Assembly (NCBI GenBank): GCA_029948255.1 | Contig: JALIZF010001882.1 | Span: 682,001 to 746,000, forward strand | Direction: 5' to 3' | Source: Telmatactis stephensoni | Taxonomy: Eukaryota > Cnidaria > Anthozoa > Actiniaria > Isophelliidae | DNA: 64,000 bases | In this document: piece by piece, positions 24,106 through 50,060 of the stretch | How positions within the stretch are numbered: the stretch's first letter is position 1 | Layout of the letters: the number at the start of each line of letters is the position of its first letter | Made by a program: the position numbers and the translations under genes | The notes under the pieces: generated by a model | What the model was told of the DNA's origin: nothing | Seen by the model: the letters and a program-made list of their open reading frames with translations, nothing else | The model's database searches: none

Positions 24106-25664
24106 GACGCGCCTTACTGAGGTACAGCATTCTGATCTGTACATCGATAAGGCCCGAATAAATTTTAGTCTTAGACTAAAAGTGCCGTTTATCCGCAGAG
24201 ATTCGCGTCTTATGTAAGGTGCGTCTTATCGTCCTATTTGGTCTCATGGCCTTATTGTCTCGTTTTCACTTTCTTCGACCAAAGGCTAAACAAACTGAAT
24301 TTACAACCACACTCACGTGCTTGAAATGAAAACCAGCATAAAATGCTAAACCTACGCGCTCGGCGTTAATGTAGTTTTTAATGGTCTCTTATCTACTTGA
24401 CTTTACCACCCCTGAGGACATCAATAGAGAAGTAATATCCCTGATCCCTCTTGCTTTCATATTGTTTTGTAATTTAGCCCTACTTTAATGCTATACATGA
24501 AAGTCGGCGCCTCAGGCCCATTTTCACCTCCATCTTCGTGAGCCAGTGTATAAGTATATTGTAATTTATGGGCGCGCAAAGAATTTGTCAGTTTTTAACG
24601 TTTTTACTCTGGCGAGCGTCTCAACCTAGAAATATTCCGGAAAATGAATGGATCGTCTCCTCCAGGATTTCAGTGAAAGCAAATTATCTCGACGCACTAA
24701 GGGCTATAGATCCTAGGAGCTGGTCTCCGCTTGAAAGTGTGCTTTTAATTCCCTTTCCATACGTTTTTCCATTCATTTGCTGTGGGAGTTTAAGTAACTA
24801 AATTTGACACTAAAGCGATTTTGGCATTGCCGCATAATGTAATAACATACCTTGTCCAAGTCGTGAAAGTTGTAGAAGCAAATACAACCTGTTTTACAAA
24901 TGATGATTGCGACGCAGCTCTTTTGCCGAAACAAACCTACAGCATGTGAGTTGCCAGACTTATTCAGCCATGAGATAGACATGTGGATAAAGCGGCGGCG
25001 TATGGAGGCCTTAATAGGAAGCCAGTTAACCCCTCAATGGGTCGTACGAGAAATGGCTCCACGGCATGTAGCCTCCTTCGTATCATGCTGTGAGAGAGAC
25101 TACGCGACATGACTTATCGGACCAAATCATGCCCCGCGATATACTCACAAGAGAAGGTGTCGCGGGCACACAAAATCATCAATGCAAGCGCAAATGCTGT
25201 GTCAAAGCAGTCTGACTCAAGCGGGAATTTCAGTTGCTGTTTTTAATGCAATACGGATGTCATCATCATCATCATCATCATCTTCATCATCGGTCGTGTT
25301 GTCAAGAGCGTGTCCTCCTGTCATACACGCTCCATAGGCTTTGCCACTGCTGCCTATCTGACATAAGTCTCCTCAGCTCCTCCTCTGTTGCGCCAGAGTT
25401 CTGACAACGAAAGTGTCTTGTCGCATGAATTCAAATCACGTCTCGATTCGAAGCTTAATTTCTATACGCCAATATGGTTAATGAATTAAGTTTAATATAT
25501 GGATCGTCTGCATGGCGATCGTCAATGACCCACAAGCATGAAAACAATTACTTGAAACTCTAGAACACGTGTGGTTGTTTGATTGTAGTGATTTAGCATT
25601 AATTAAAAAATAGAAACATAGAGCAATTGCACATTGAATCCAATAAGTCGCGACCATAAAGTTA
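24106..25664. other. Non-coding stretch with a (CAT)n run
   Basis: A short CAT microsatellite lies at 25258-25287. No exon with splice support is visible. Confidence 0.5.
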
Positions 25665-25938
25665 GGCAGCATGGCCGAGTGGTCAGAGCGTTGGTCTCGC
25701 AATCTGGCGGTCCCAGGTTCGATTCCCGCTCTGGCCACTAGCTGAAACTGAATTTGTTCCGATTTCGATTAGTTCAAATTCAGTTTCTCGACCATGCTTG
25801 TAATATAGCCGACTGGTTTGCCTTCCTTGCCAGTTGGGATTCTTAATCCATTTATGTTTGATTTATATGATTTAGTTAGGATTTGAGCTGAAAAGCCCTG
25901 TTGAGGAAGTCTCAATCATGCATATAGGTATGTATGTA
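25665..25938 (+). mobile_element. tRNA-derived SINE, second family
   Basis: The head reads like a tRNA (GGCCGAGTGGTCAGAGCG A box and GGTTCGATTCCC B box), but the T and anticodon stems are mismatched. The body continues with TATAGCCGACTGGTTTGCC and GCCAGTTGGGATTCTTAATC and ends in an ATGT-rich tail. This arrangement is typical of SINEs in coral genomes. It creates an antisense frame (MARAGIEPGTARLRDQRSD) that is not a gene. Confidence 0.8.
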
Positions 25939-26190
25939 TAGGCAATGTGCTGCATAGTTGCGCACAGTAGATAAATTGAATCATCTCATTACACTAACTG
26001 TGTTATCTAAATTTAGACTCTCGGCTTCGCCCGTCCTTTCCGTCCTTCGATTTTGTTCTCTTGTGCCTGTTTCAAGACCTTATTTCAATAATTGTGAGTA
26101 AAGTTTTACACAACATAGTCAGTCAGGGGATGTTGGTTTTAAGGCTCCACTTAGTTGCGTCCACCTGCACGCTCTACTGATGGCTAACCA

Positions 26191-26335
26191 ACCAACAAAT
26201 AAACAAACAAACAAACAAACAAACAAACAAACAAACAAACAAACAAACAAACAAACAAACAAGCAAACGAACAAACAAACAAATAAATAAATAAATAAAT
26301 AAATAAATAAATAGATAGATAGATAGATAGATAGA
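26191..26335. repeat. Compound (AAAC)n(AAAT)n(GATA)n microsatellite, left part
   Basis: Runs of CAAA, then TAAA, then GATA units end exactly at the inverted-repeat element starting at 26338. The GATA run resumes on the other side at 27822. Confidence 0.95.
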
Positions 26336-26337
26336 TA

Positions 26338-27821
26338 CACTGTAAATTTTAGAGAGTTGTTTTTACTCTTACGGTAGAGTAAAAAGTACTCTGCCAAGGA
26401 GAGTAATTTGAAAGGAGTAAAAGTGACTCCAAAGAAGGAGTAAAATCTACTCCTCTGAACAGGAACTAGAGTTGTTTTTACTCCAGTTCTGGAGTTGTGA
26501 AAAGTGGAGTAAAATCAACTCCATTTAGAGTGGAGTAGTTGGAGGAAACAGGGGAGTTAAAATAACTCTACTTTGATTTTAGCCAATGAAAACACCGGAA
26601 AAACAATGAAATTGAATTTTCACCAATCAGCACGCAACGTTTCATCTAGCGCCAAAGCTAAGTTAGACAATAGAGCAGTTTTGAGAAACAAAATGGTGGA
26701 CAGAGGTGTTGAACAAAATCACTCTATAAGGTACTTCCTAATAATTTCTTATCTTTCATCTGATATCTCAGACTGCCAAAAAAATTCTATGATTGCTTTG
26801 GTATAATTTTTTAGACGATTGAGATCTTTTTTGTTGGATTTTTGCTCTTTGAAGTTATCGTATTGACAAGCCCTTCGTAAGCTTTCACATTAAGTGTTCT
26901 GGGACAACTTTGTCAATTAAAAACTCGCTCTTTAGAGTAGAATATATAGTAAATAAATTATGTTTTGTTAAAGGTTTTGTGTTTTTTCTTTGTTACAACT
27001 GTTTTTAGGAAGAAAAACGACTCTTTATAGGTTGTGATTCAAAGTTTTCTTTTGAATCAGGCTTTGACACTGCAGAATTGGTGAGTTAACTCAACTTCGC
27101 TTTCATAAAAACTAAACAATGTCATCTATCTTCTTGACACTTAATGTATGAAACAAAAACGAAAATTTCAACCTGGAATTCATGATCATCATAAAAATTT
27201 CTTTATTTTTAAAGATTGATTTGTTTTCCGTTTAGTATTTGCCGTTGGGTTTGTGATGGCGTGCGTTCGCGTGATTGTTATTTCCATCAGTTGGAGAAAA
27301 ATCCAGAAAAAGTCAGGCTTATCGATCTTTTGATTCTGATATCTAAAATTGTTCTAGATTAGACAATTTTCCTTGACCTTTTCTATCTTTTTTTCACGCA
27401 AGGGAATTCAAGTAAAGACTTTTTTAGTCTTTTGTAGAATGGGGACTTTCTATTTCAGTTTCTTTGTGTAAGAAAGCTTTTTGTTGTTTTTGAAAATGAA
27501 ATTTATATTAATCGATCAATCCCCGACTCCAAATTTCGGGTAATTTTGTCACAAAACCTGGCCTATTTAACTACAAATTGAGAGAAGTTCTTATCATCCT
27601 ATAATATGGGTACTGAGTTGATTTTACTCGAAATGCAGAGTAATAACCACCCCGAAAGAGTCAATTTTACTCCAAATGCAGAGTACTTTTTTTACTCCTC
27701 ACATGGAGTTATTTTAACTCCCTCCACAGTGGAGTAATTTTAACTCCGAAATCGGGGGCATTCTGTCACCGTTTTGCTACTCGATTTTCGGAGTAAAAAC
27801 TACTCTTTAAAATTTACAGTG
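26338..27821. mobile_element. Non-autonomous TIR element inserted in a GATA array
   Basis: It starts CACTGTAAATTTTAGAGAGT and ends with the inverse, TCTTTAAAATTTACAGTG. A TA dinucleotide lies on both sides, consistent with a TA target duplication. About 230 bp at each end is filled with short palindromic units of the form GGAGTAAAATCTACTCC and GGAGTTAAAATAACTC, possibly binding sites for a transposase supplied in trans. The centre has no transposase frame; the longest is 77 codons. Length is 1,484 bp. The superfamily is not assigned. Confidence 0.75.
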
Positions 27822-27900
<79 letters not shown>

Positions 27901-28017
27901 ATAAATAAAGGAAGGAAGGAAGGAAGGAAGGAAGGAAGGAAGGAAGGAAGGAAGGAAGGAAGGAAGGAAGGAAGGAAGGAAGGAAGGAAGGAAGGAATGA
28001 ATAAATAAATAAATAAA
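27822..28017. repeat. Compound (GATA)n(AAAT)n(GGAA)n(AAAT)n microsatellite, right part
   Basis: Long uninterrupted GATA and GGAA runs. The GATA part continues the array interrupted by the TIR element. Confidence 0.95.
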
Positions 28018-28193
28018 AGTCTGCTCAGCCACATGCTTAGCCTCATACAAAAAACGTGATGACACGGCAAAGGGTTTTTATAAGAGCAAATATATAGGTC
28101 CTAGGGGTGGGGGGATATTGTCGACAGGAAGCTATTGTCGAACAGCATGCAGTCACCGTTGTCCAGCGGCGGTAGCTAAGAGAGGTAGTTATT

Positions 28194-28450
28194 GTCGAAA
28201 GTTGATTGTTGTCGAGAGTTGGTTGTTGTCGAGAGTTGGCTGTGGTCGAGAGTTGGTTGTTGTCGAGAGTTGGTTGTTGTCGAGATTTGGTTGTAGTCGA
28301 CAGTTGGTTGTTGTCGAGATTTTATTGTTGTCGAGATTTGGTTGTTGTCGAGATTTCGTTGTCGTCGACAGTTGGTTTTTGTCGAGAGTTGGCTGTGGTC
28401 GAGAGTTGGCTGTGGTTCGAGAGTTGGTTGTTGTCGAGAGTTGCTTGTCG
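28194..28450 (+). repeat. 17-bp minisatellite, about 15 units
   Basis: The unit is GTCGAGAGTTGGTTGTT with variants (GTCGACAGTTGG.., GTCGAGATTTGG.., ..GGCTGTG). Because 17 is not a multiple of three and the unit lacks stop codons, long but meaningless open frames appear on both strands. Degenerate GTCGA units begin upstream at about 28118. Confidence 0.92.
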
Positions 28451-28470
28451 TTAAGTTGGTTGTTCACTTG

Positions 28471-31400
28471 AGATTTGTTGCTGTACTAGATGGCCATTAA
28501 AGTACGCAGTACATGCAAAGATACATCGTGCAGCCTATCATATATTTGATTGTTGCGCTGCAAGTTGCAGAGCAAATGTTTCTCGCATTACCACGCCAGG
28601 CCGTCCGCAACAAATTGTCTTTGTTTCAAAGAGAAGAGAGGCTTCAACTTCAAATCACGAACTGATAAAGTTTGTTGCGCGCCGAATCAGGTATCTTGAT
28701 TTTGCTTCATACTTTGAATGCGCGCAACACTGCTGCGAGATTCTGTTGCCAATACCTTTTAAATCGACAGATACATCTCAGGACCTTTAAAAGGGGTTGT
28801 TGTTTTCAGCATCGTTAAAGCGTCCATTTAACATTGTAACCTCGGAGAAGACGTCCCGAATGTATGGGACAAAATCGTTAATGATAAATGATACTACAGC
28901 TGCTGCTGATTCACAACTATTACGAGTTGCAGTATGAAAGACAACATATTTTTAGAAAGTAATAATCCAGAGGAACATTACTAGGGAAATAAAAACGAGG
29001 AAATTAACTTCATGGTATATTGATATAAGACGTAGAAATGGGCATATGGTTTAACTAAAAATAGAATAATCTAAAAGTTGTGAATAATCAAATAGAATAA
29101 TCAAAAGATGTGTATTTTTTACGTTTTGATGATATTTCGATCGATTTCCATCTGTAATTGATTATCGATCAATGGAGATCGATCGAAATATAAAAAAGTA
29201 AAATGTTTACACAAATCTCGTAATCCTTTAAATAATCGTATATATTACTTTTTCAGTTGCAAGAGAGAAAACATAATTATTACGCCCTTGCAGATTATTT
29301 CAACTCGTCTTTCATTGAAAAATGTTTTTCACTCGGAGCCGAAACCGGTATTCTTTATACTAACACATAGAAGTTCATTGTTTCTTTCCCGTCGGCGCGC
29401 GAAACTTGCCTGGTTTTTCGTAATACATCATTCATTGACAGTGATTATAGATAATTGTTATTTATCGATGTCTAGATTGGATTTTATTGTTTTTCTATTG
29501 TAATTAATCCAATTCTCTTGTCCTGTAATTTGCAATAGAATCTACATGTTTCCGACAAATGTCTTATATGATAACTTAATTGCATGTTTGGAAATAAAAA
29601 AAGTTTTATTTCCTTTTAAATTTGATTCAAAATGTAAAGTCCTGATATTCTCTCCTAGCAAAACAAAGAACTCTTAAAAATGCAATTTGTTATGAAACCC
29701 AGACTTATTATTTGTCGAAATAATCGTTTTTTAAATGTCAACCGGTACCGAAATGATCAAAAGATGACCAGTTTTACGATTTCTTGACACCTGTACGCCC
29801 TTGCTCGTGATTACCGGCTAACTTTTCATGGTATTAAAACCTTACTCTAGAGAGTTAAAAATGCCCTGAGGGACTTGTAAAATCCTTCTTGACTGCAACT
29901 TAAGGATCTAATTAAATAAAGAATCAACTTTGTTATATTGTTCGAGCACCTTTGTACTGAAAAAGGTATGTTTGAATTTTTTGCTACACGGAAAAATGTT
30001 CTTAATTTTAGTGCAAATGAAGTTTTGGTCCATGTTTGTTTCCGTCGTCTTTTCAATCTCGACCGTATGCGTCTGGGATTTTCTTCCCCTCAAACGGCCA
30101 ATTAAGGCGAATAAAGCTTATATATGGAAAATGTTTTTCTTTTCGTTTTTTTTTTCTTTTTCAAAACATTTGTACACTTTTTGGAGCTTTTATATGTCAC
30201 AATTCAATAAAAGCTTCAATGTCTAGTGAGTGACATTGTCAAGCTGGAAGCCATTATAGCAGCCTCAACGCTGACAACCTTTATCGTTTATAGTTTTAAT
30301 TAATACTTTTCATTATAACTGTCCTGTTAGTTAGGCTCGTATTATTAGATTCCCCATATATGTCAATTATATTGCTAAGTAACGTAGACTGATACATGAA
30401 TATTGTTCATTTGGCTTATTAGACAAAATCGTTGGGTTAAGATTGATGGCACGTGATAATATGTTGCTATGGTGATCGATCCCTTCCGGCAGTGAATGCG
30501 AATATGATTTTCTGAAATTTTAGTTCATTTGTGTCGTAAGCGTTTCCGTATTGAGTATGATAAGGATGTTTAATCGTTAAAGTGAAGTAAAGCGTTGTGT
30601 GTATATCTTTTCGAGGTGTTGGTCGCCGGCCATGTTTGGGAGCATGGTCCACTGACGCGTCACGGTACTGTGTGTTCGATGCGGTAACAACTCCCAAGAC
30701 AATAGCGCGAGCTTTGAATAAATACTGTAGTTACATTGGGTTCTTAAAGTAGATTTATCTCTAACACAGCCAGACGTGATATATTTTGTACTGCGTTTAA
30801 ACAGCACCTTCTGAGACAATATATTGTCTTATTGTATACTATATGTAAACAGCTCTGGTTTGTCATTTCAACTAGCCCATATCAACTAATTAAACCACCC
30901 AATTTTAACATCAGTGCTTGGCAAAAGATACGAACCAACATAATGGGGGATTTACGGCCTACTTTTGACTGTAATCCCACTTTTATAATTCAGAAACGAA
31001 AACTAGACGAACTAAGCCGGTAATCTCAAGGAAAAGGATACGTTTCTATGGCGATCAAAATCTGGTGTAATGAATGGCTTTCATATCGAAGTCGTTCGTT
31101 TTTGTTTTTAAGTTTAGTGAATGATCGCACTTGAAAATTAATCTACGATTAAGCCTCTTGGAAAGTATTAATATTTTTCGTGTTTATCTACCAGGAGAAC
31201 ATCCGTGGGTATTAAGCCTGATGGATTTTTGATATAAAGACGTTTGAGTGCACGGAGAGTCATTACTTTTTTCCACGAGGTTTCTAATTCGAGGTGGCCG
31301 CCCCACTGCGACAACATCTTCAAAACTTGACTTTTTGGCTCTTAAATTCTTAGACAGTCAAAAGCAACGATAATGGTTAACTCAACAAAGATGTAACCCA

Positions 31401-34400
31401 AATCTTTATTTCGCTGCTGTGTTGTTTTAAGTTTAATTTCCAAGGGGAGATTCTATCTCGATTGATCAATGTAATACAAATACAGACTCCGAATAATCAC
31501 CATTTTGAAAATATTGACATTTAAATGAATTACAGCACAATAATACAAGCTAAAAAAATGACAGCTTTTCTTTATAAGGAACAATGCAAAATTCGAAGCA
31601 GAGTTTCAACTGATTAATTAAAAAATTGCTAAGACAAAAGAGTGAGAAAATTCAGTTATGTAAACAGAACGACTTGAACCTCAAAAAAAGGCGACATGAG
31701 ATTCATTGTTCACTTAAATGACACCACCATCAAATTTTCGTTAAATTTCACCCAAAAAGTGAACTCTGAGCTCGAAAATACCCCCCCTAACATGACAAAG
31801 CATGCCTTCTTATTCATGTTCTTTGAATTAAAGATGAATTTTTCTCGCATAAAATGTAACGCACTGACCAAATCTATCTATATGTGATTAGAACCGTTAA
31901 GTTTCAATTTTCGATGAATTATTTATCTCACTAATAGGTACACACCAAGGCGGGTGGCTCCATTCACGGAGCCTGAATATTAACGGGCCTCTACTTTTTG
32001 ACGTCTTGACTATAAAAAAAATCGGTAATTATAATAGATTCTGGTCGTTACCCCGCAATTATAGAGAACGGGGCTCCAGTACAGAATTCCACGTTCATGT
32101 TCGCGTCATTCCATGTCATTCAACGACTCAAAGTCAGTACTTTATGGACGTAAAATCCAAAGCTCAGAATTATTTCAGTTCTTCCGCATATGATGAAAGA
32201 AATGGACGTTTTTTGTCGGTCTTAGAGACACATCGCCAAAGGTAGGCCCTTAATCAAGTTAAATACTTATAGTTATGTTCTATTAAGCACAGCATATTAG
32301 GAGTCGAATCCGCTAATTTAAGTTTTTCATTACAACATAGATTTTTTGTCTTAACGCTAAATTACACTCGTCAATAAAACACTCTAACGGTCAGTTTGAA
32401 GGCTAATTGAAATCACAAAGTGTGGGAATCTGGATTTTGAAGGGATTTTGGGCTGAGTCTATCAGTTGAAAAAATGGGAATTAGAACAGAGTCACAGGCA
32501 TCTGTTTTTTAGTAGGACTTTGGTATTGGTCTTTCTCCCTACACGTGGTCGGGTCGGATTATTGATTATAAGAGCAACACAACAACTGTGATATCTATTT
32601 GAAAACCCGAAATTGAAAAATGTACCACCCGTAACTGACATAGGTATTGCGGTGTTGTACATGCCGAGATGCAATATTTCTTTCTGTTTGTTTGATATCC
32701 ATATAGAGAATTTACCCAGCGAGGGGCTTATTTACGCAAAAACAATTTCCAACGTCCGAACATCAAATACGAAAACAAAAGTAAACGATTGAATAAAAGT
32801 GAACGATTCCAGCAGGTTAAAATTGACATTGTTTTCCGATGAAATGAACATGAAATTTGGAGAGCTTTCAGAAAAATCATCGAAATGAAATTTCCTCTAT
32901 TTATTGAAGAATTGTTTTATTGGAATTTTTTTCATCGCGGTTATATAAATGATAATTACTGGTTGGTTTAATTCATTTCATTCCATTGTCTACTTATCAA
33001 CAGATTGAATTTTAATCATTGCCTTCGTAACGTTATGTTTACAAAAAGTTTTCGGCGCACAGATTAATTAAATTTGTCAAACAGGTTTTCGTGGCAATAT
33101 GTATTGTTTTTACCACTATGATACGGGTCATATATACGGTCTTATTATTTCTGTTGAAACTAGACAAAAAATAAAGAATAAAAGTCGCCTGAACTCTCTT
33201 GTTTTGACTATGTGAGAACGACATCCAACCAACTTGACTTCAATTAATTTTTTCCTAGAATAAGTTTTTAACATTTCATTCTTAGAGTCTTTTTAGCTCA
33301 AAGTTCCAATTAAGCTTTTATTTGTTTCTTATTTCCCAGAGTCAGTAAGTCATTTTTATCAATTCAAAAGATCCCGACAATTAAAATGTATCCAGGAAAC
33401 TCAATTGGCACTTTTTATATCTCAAGATACAAAGATCTATATCACACAGTTTTGTTATTTGACAATCCAGTCAAACATGCGCTCAATATTATCCCTGGAC
33501 GAGCAGTTTTGTCATCTACCCTGGTTGGAGTTCAATTTGTTTTCACTCGTACAACGTTCTGACATTCACTTCAGTTTTTATTACAGGCATTTCTATGACA
33601 CAGGTTTCCCCAAAGCCACTGTTATTGACCGGTTTGTATTTGATCAATTTCAGTATTTTTATTTGTTTATTGGGCTCTCGGGTGATTTAAAAATCACCTA
33701 ATTTAGCGATACACCTCTATGGCTTCGCTCAATATCCATTTGATTAGATTACAAACCAATTTGGACTTTTTCTAAGAGGAAACAGCGCCTGTATTTTCTT
33801 GCCAAACTGATTTTAAAATGTAAATTTACCGTTGATATCAGGGCCTTGAAGATGTTCACGAGCGATAACTCGCTCTCCTGCTCGTTCAAACCGTTATCCG
33901 AAAGTTTACTCCCACATCGAGTCGATGCAACTCTCCCGCGTCAAAGGCCAACAGGTAAGCACTAATTCAGACGAAGCCACAACTATTTATCTCGGCTAAT
34001 TTTGTTTAGACTCGGGCATTACCGCGAAAAAAAAGAAGTCAAAATTACCTGGAATCGAATTTCACTGTCGCTGGCATTTTTTGAGTTTCAATTCGGGGAC
34101 TGATTAGTTTCGTTATGTTAAGGAGTAAAGTCATGCATTCATTTCTATCTGTTAATTCCGTTTTGTCCCGGCCGAAGTACAAATGAAAGTATCCCTATTT
34201 GTTATGACTGGGTCGAATAGAGTACGAGTGTATACGTAGTCCTTGGAGATAGCACATTTCGCTTTTATTTTGTCTTAATTTTATATCTAACGCGCGAATG
34301 TCCGTCAAATTTAAGAGACATATATTGATTTCGTGTCTGTTTTCCGTTGATACCAAATTAAAAAGTTGATATTGTGTCCGTGACAAGAAGTATATCAGCT

Positions 34401-36249
34401 CGAACATAATCGAACGAATAAATACGAATTTTTCCGTCTAGCTCAGAAAGGACACACTAAGGACAAGTAGAAACTTTACAGTTATTCCCGATGAATTGGC
34501 TATTCTAAAATTCTGCTTGGCTTCGTTTTGGAACTAAAATTGATTAAATTTTTAACCGCGGTTTTTTGATAAAAGTAAATTGTTTGGGATTTGAAATTGA
34601 AATGTATCATTTCCGATGTTTTGAAAATTTCAGGTTTGCTAAAAATTTTGTAGCTTTTACTACGTAAACTACAAAAAAGGTAATTTTACCCGGAGGAATA
34701 AATTTAAGAGAGAATTAAATAAGTTACCAACAGCTTCATACGTGATTTGGACTAGTATTTACATGCTTCGAGTTCAATCTTTCGAAATTTTTATTAATTA
34801 CGAATTTCTATTACTTCGACAACAAAATCATCGACTATGAAATAGGAAAAACTTCTTCACCATGGGAGGGTGTATGATTATTCATTGATCGCTCTGGCTC
34901 TCAAAATTTACTGAGTTGCTCCCCGAGCGCACAGTGCAGGCGTAATGCTCATTACCTCAATAAGAAATACCAATTACGAGAGGTTATGAAAATATCAGCC
35001 GATCTAGGACTTCCGATAGAGGGAAGCTCTCGTTCCTCTGGAGTTCTAGCTATCCCGTAGGAATCGGCAAGTTTGTGTTTACGGACATGGATATAGATGA
35101 AATTAGCGAGTGAAAAAGGCCTTCTAAACTTGATAAAGCCTAGCTGATATAGGGGTTAAATTAATTAGTAGATTTTACCAGAATTGATTACGTAGCAGCT
35201 GGATGCTCGATCCATTTTCTTATTAAATCATTAGTAATAACACTGTTACCTTCGTCATGAATTAATTGTTGGAAAAAAGATTTGTGAAAAATGATTTTCC
35301 GGCATCACCAAACAAACAAGATGAAAAATTGTATCAGGGCTTTAACTTCGCCGAAATCGACGCTTTTTTTCTATTTTAAGTGCTGTCACAAATCTCTTTG
35401 TAGCAAAGTAATTTTAGTCAATGTATGGCAAATGTATCTATAACAATTCTTCACGTTTAGTCAGGTCTATAGTTCTATTGTTTTCGCAATATATATGTGG
35501 GCGTAAGAATTAGGAATTGTGCGCCCCACTGCATCTTTCCCTTTCGAATTCTTGCGTTGGAAATTCCTGATTTCTGCTCTTGGAATCGTGAATAAATTGA
35601 AACTAAATCGTAAGTCTAAAGTGGAATTAGTTTTCGATTTCGATAAGCGTTTTGGGCTTGGGATTTAGCCGACCAAATTAATCGTAACCTCGATAATATG
35701 AAATCACTGATTAAATCCTTCCCAATAAATAAAACGCTTGTCACGTGATTCAATTTAATTGTTTTTCTCGGGATTGATTAATTAACCGAATGTCATTGGC
35801 TGATTAAAACTTAATAGAATCACGTTTGTGATTGGTGGATATGTCACCGGATCTTGGAAACAAAAAAGTACAAATTTATCGGGGAAGCGAGTGATTTTCA
35901 AAAGGAAAGGTAATGAGAATTGTACTTTGCTCCTAATTGTCTAAACTTTGTAATATCACTGGGATTTTTTTTGGATATTTCTTTGAGCTTGAGCTTTGTT
36001 TTTGTTTACCAATGAGATCGCGCGTTCTTTAGCATAGAGCCTTGTGTGTCGGATATTTGCACCGCGCATGTCTTGATTGTTGATCTCAATGGAATGCCCC
36101 ATCAAGTTGTGTCACTCGACATTTGAACCCCAACTGGGCTAAGTTATGCCTCAGTCCACGGAATACATACCGCCAACGTCAACTTGGTTTTATTTAATTC
36201 TTGCAAGGTTTTAAGAGAAAAATCGGTCCCAACTGTACAAAGTCTCGCG
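28471..36249. other. AT-rich intergenic region upstream of ARID3, no gene seen
   Basis: No exon chain could be built on either strand and few repeats are obvious. It includes a hairpin at 29132-29191. The last kilobase should hold the ARID3 promoter and 5' untranslated region. Confidence 0.55.
29132..29191. repeat. 60-nt hairpin with a 20-bp stem
   Basis: ATATTTCGATCGATTTCCAT and ATGGAGATCGATCGAAATAT pair with one G-T-type mismatch around a loop of about 20 bases. Weak pairing continues outwards. It could be structural DNA, a MITE remnant or a small RNA precursor; nothing separates these. Confidence 0.55.

Positions 36250-50060
<13,811 letters not shown>

Noticed and set aside
25478..25738. 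86-codon minus frame beginning MARAGIEPGT
   Set aside because: This is the familiar antisense translation of a tRNA-headed SINE.
25665..25739. tRNA gene
   Set aside because: The A and B boxes are good, but the anticodon and T stems are mismatched and a SINE body follows directly.
28118..28471. 117-codon plus-strand frame and 92-codon minus-strand frame
   Set aside because: Both are translations of the 17-bp minisatellite, whose unit has no stop codons.
30000..34500. Several 60-100 codon frames (for example 33405-33701)
   Set aside because: Isolated, AT-driven, without splice signals in phase or recognisable motifs.
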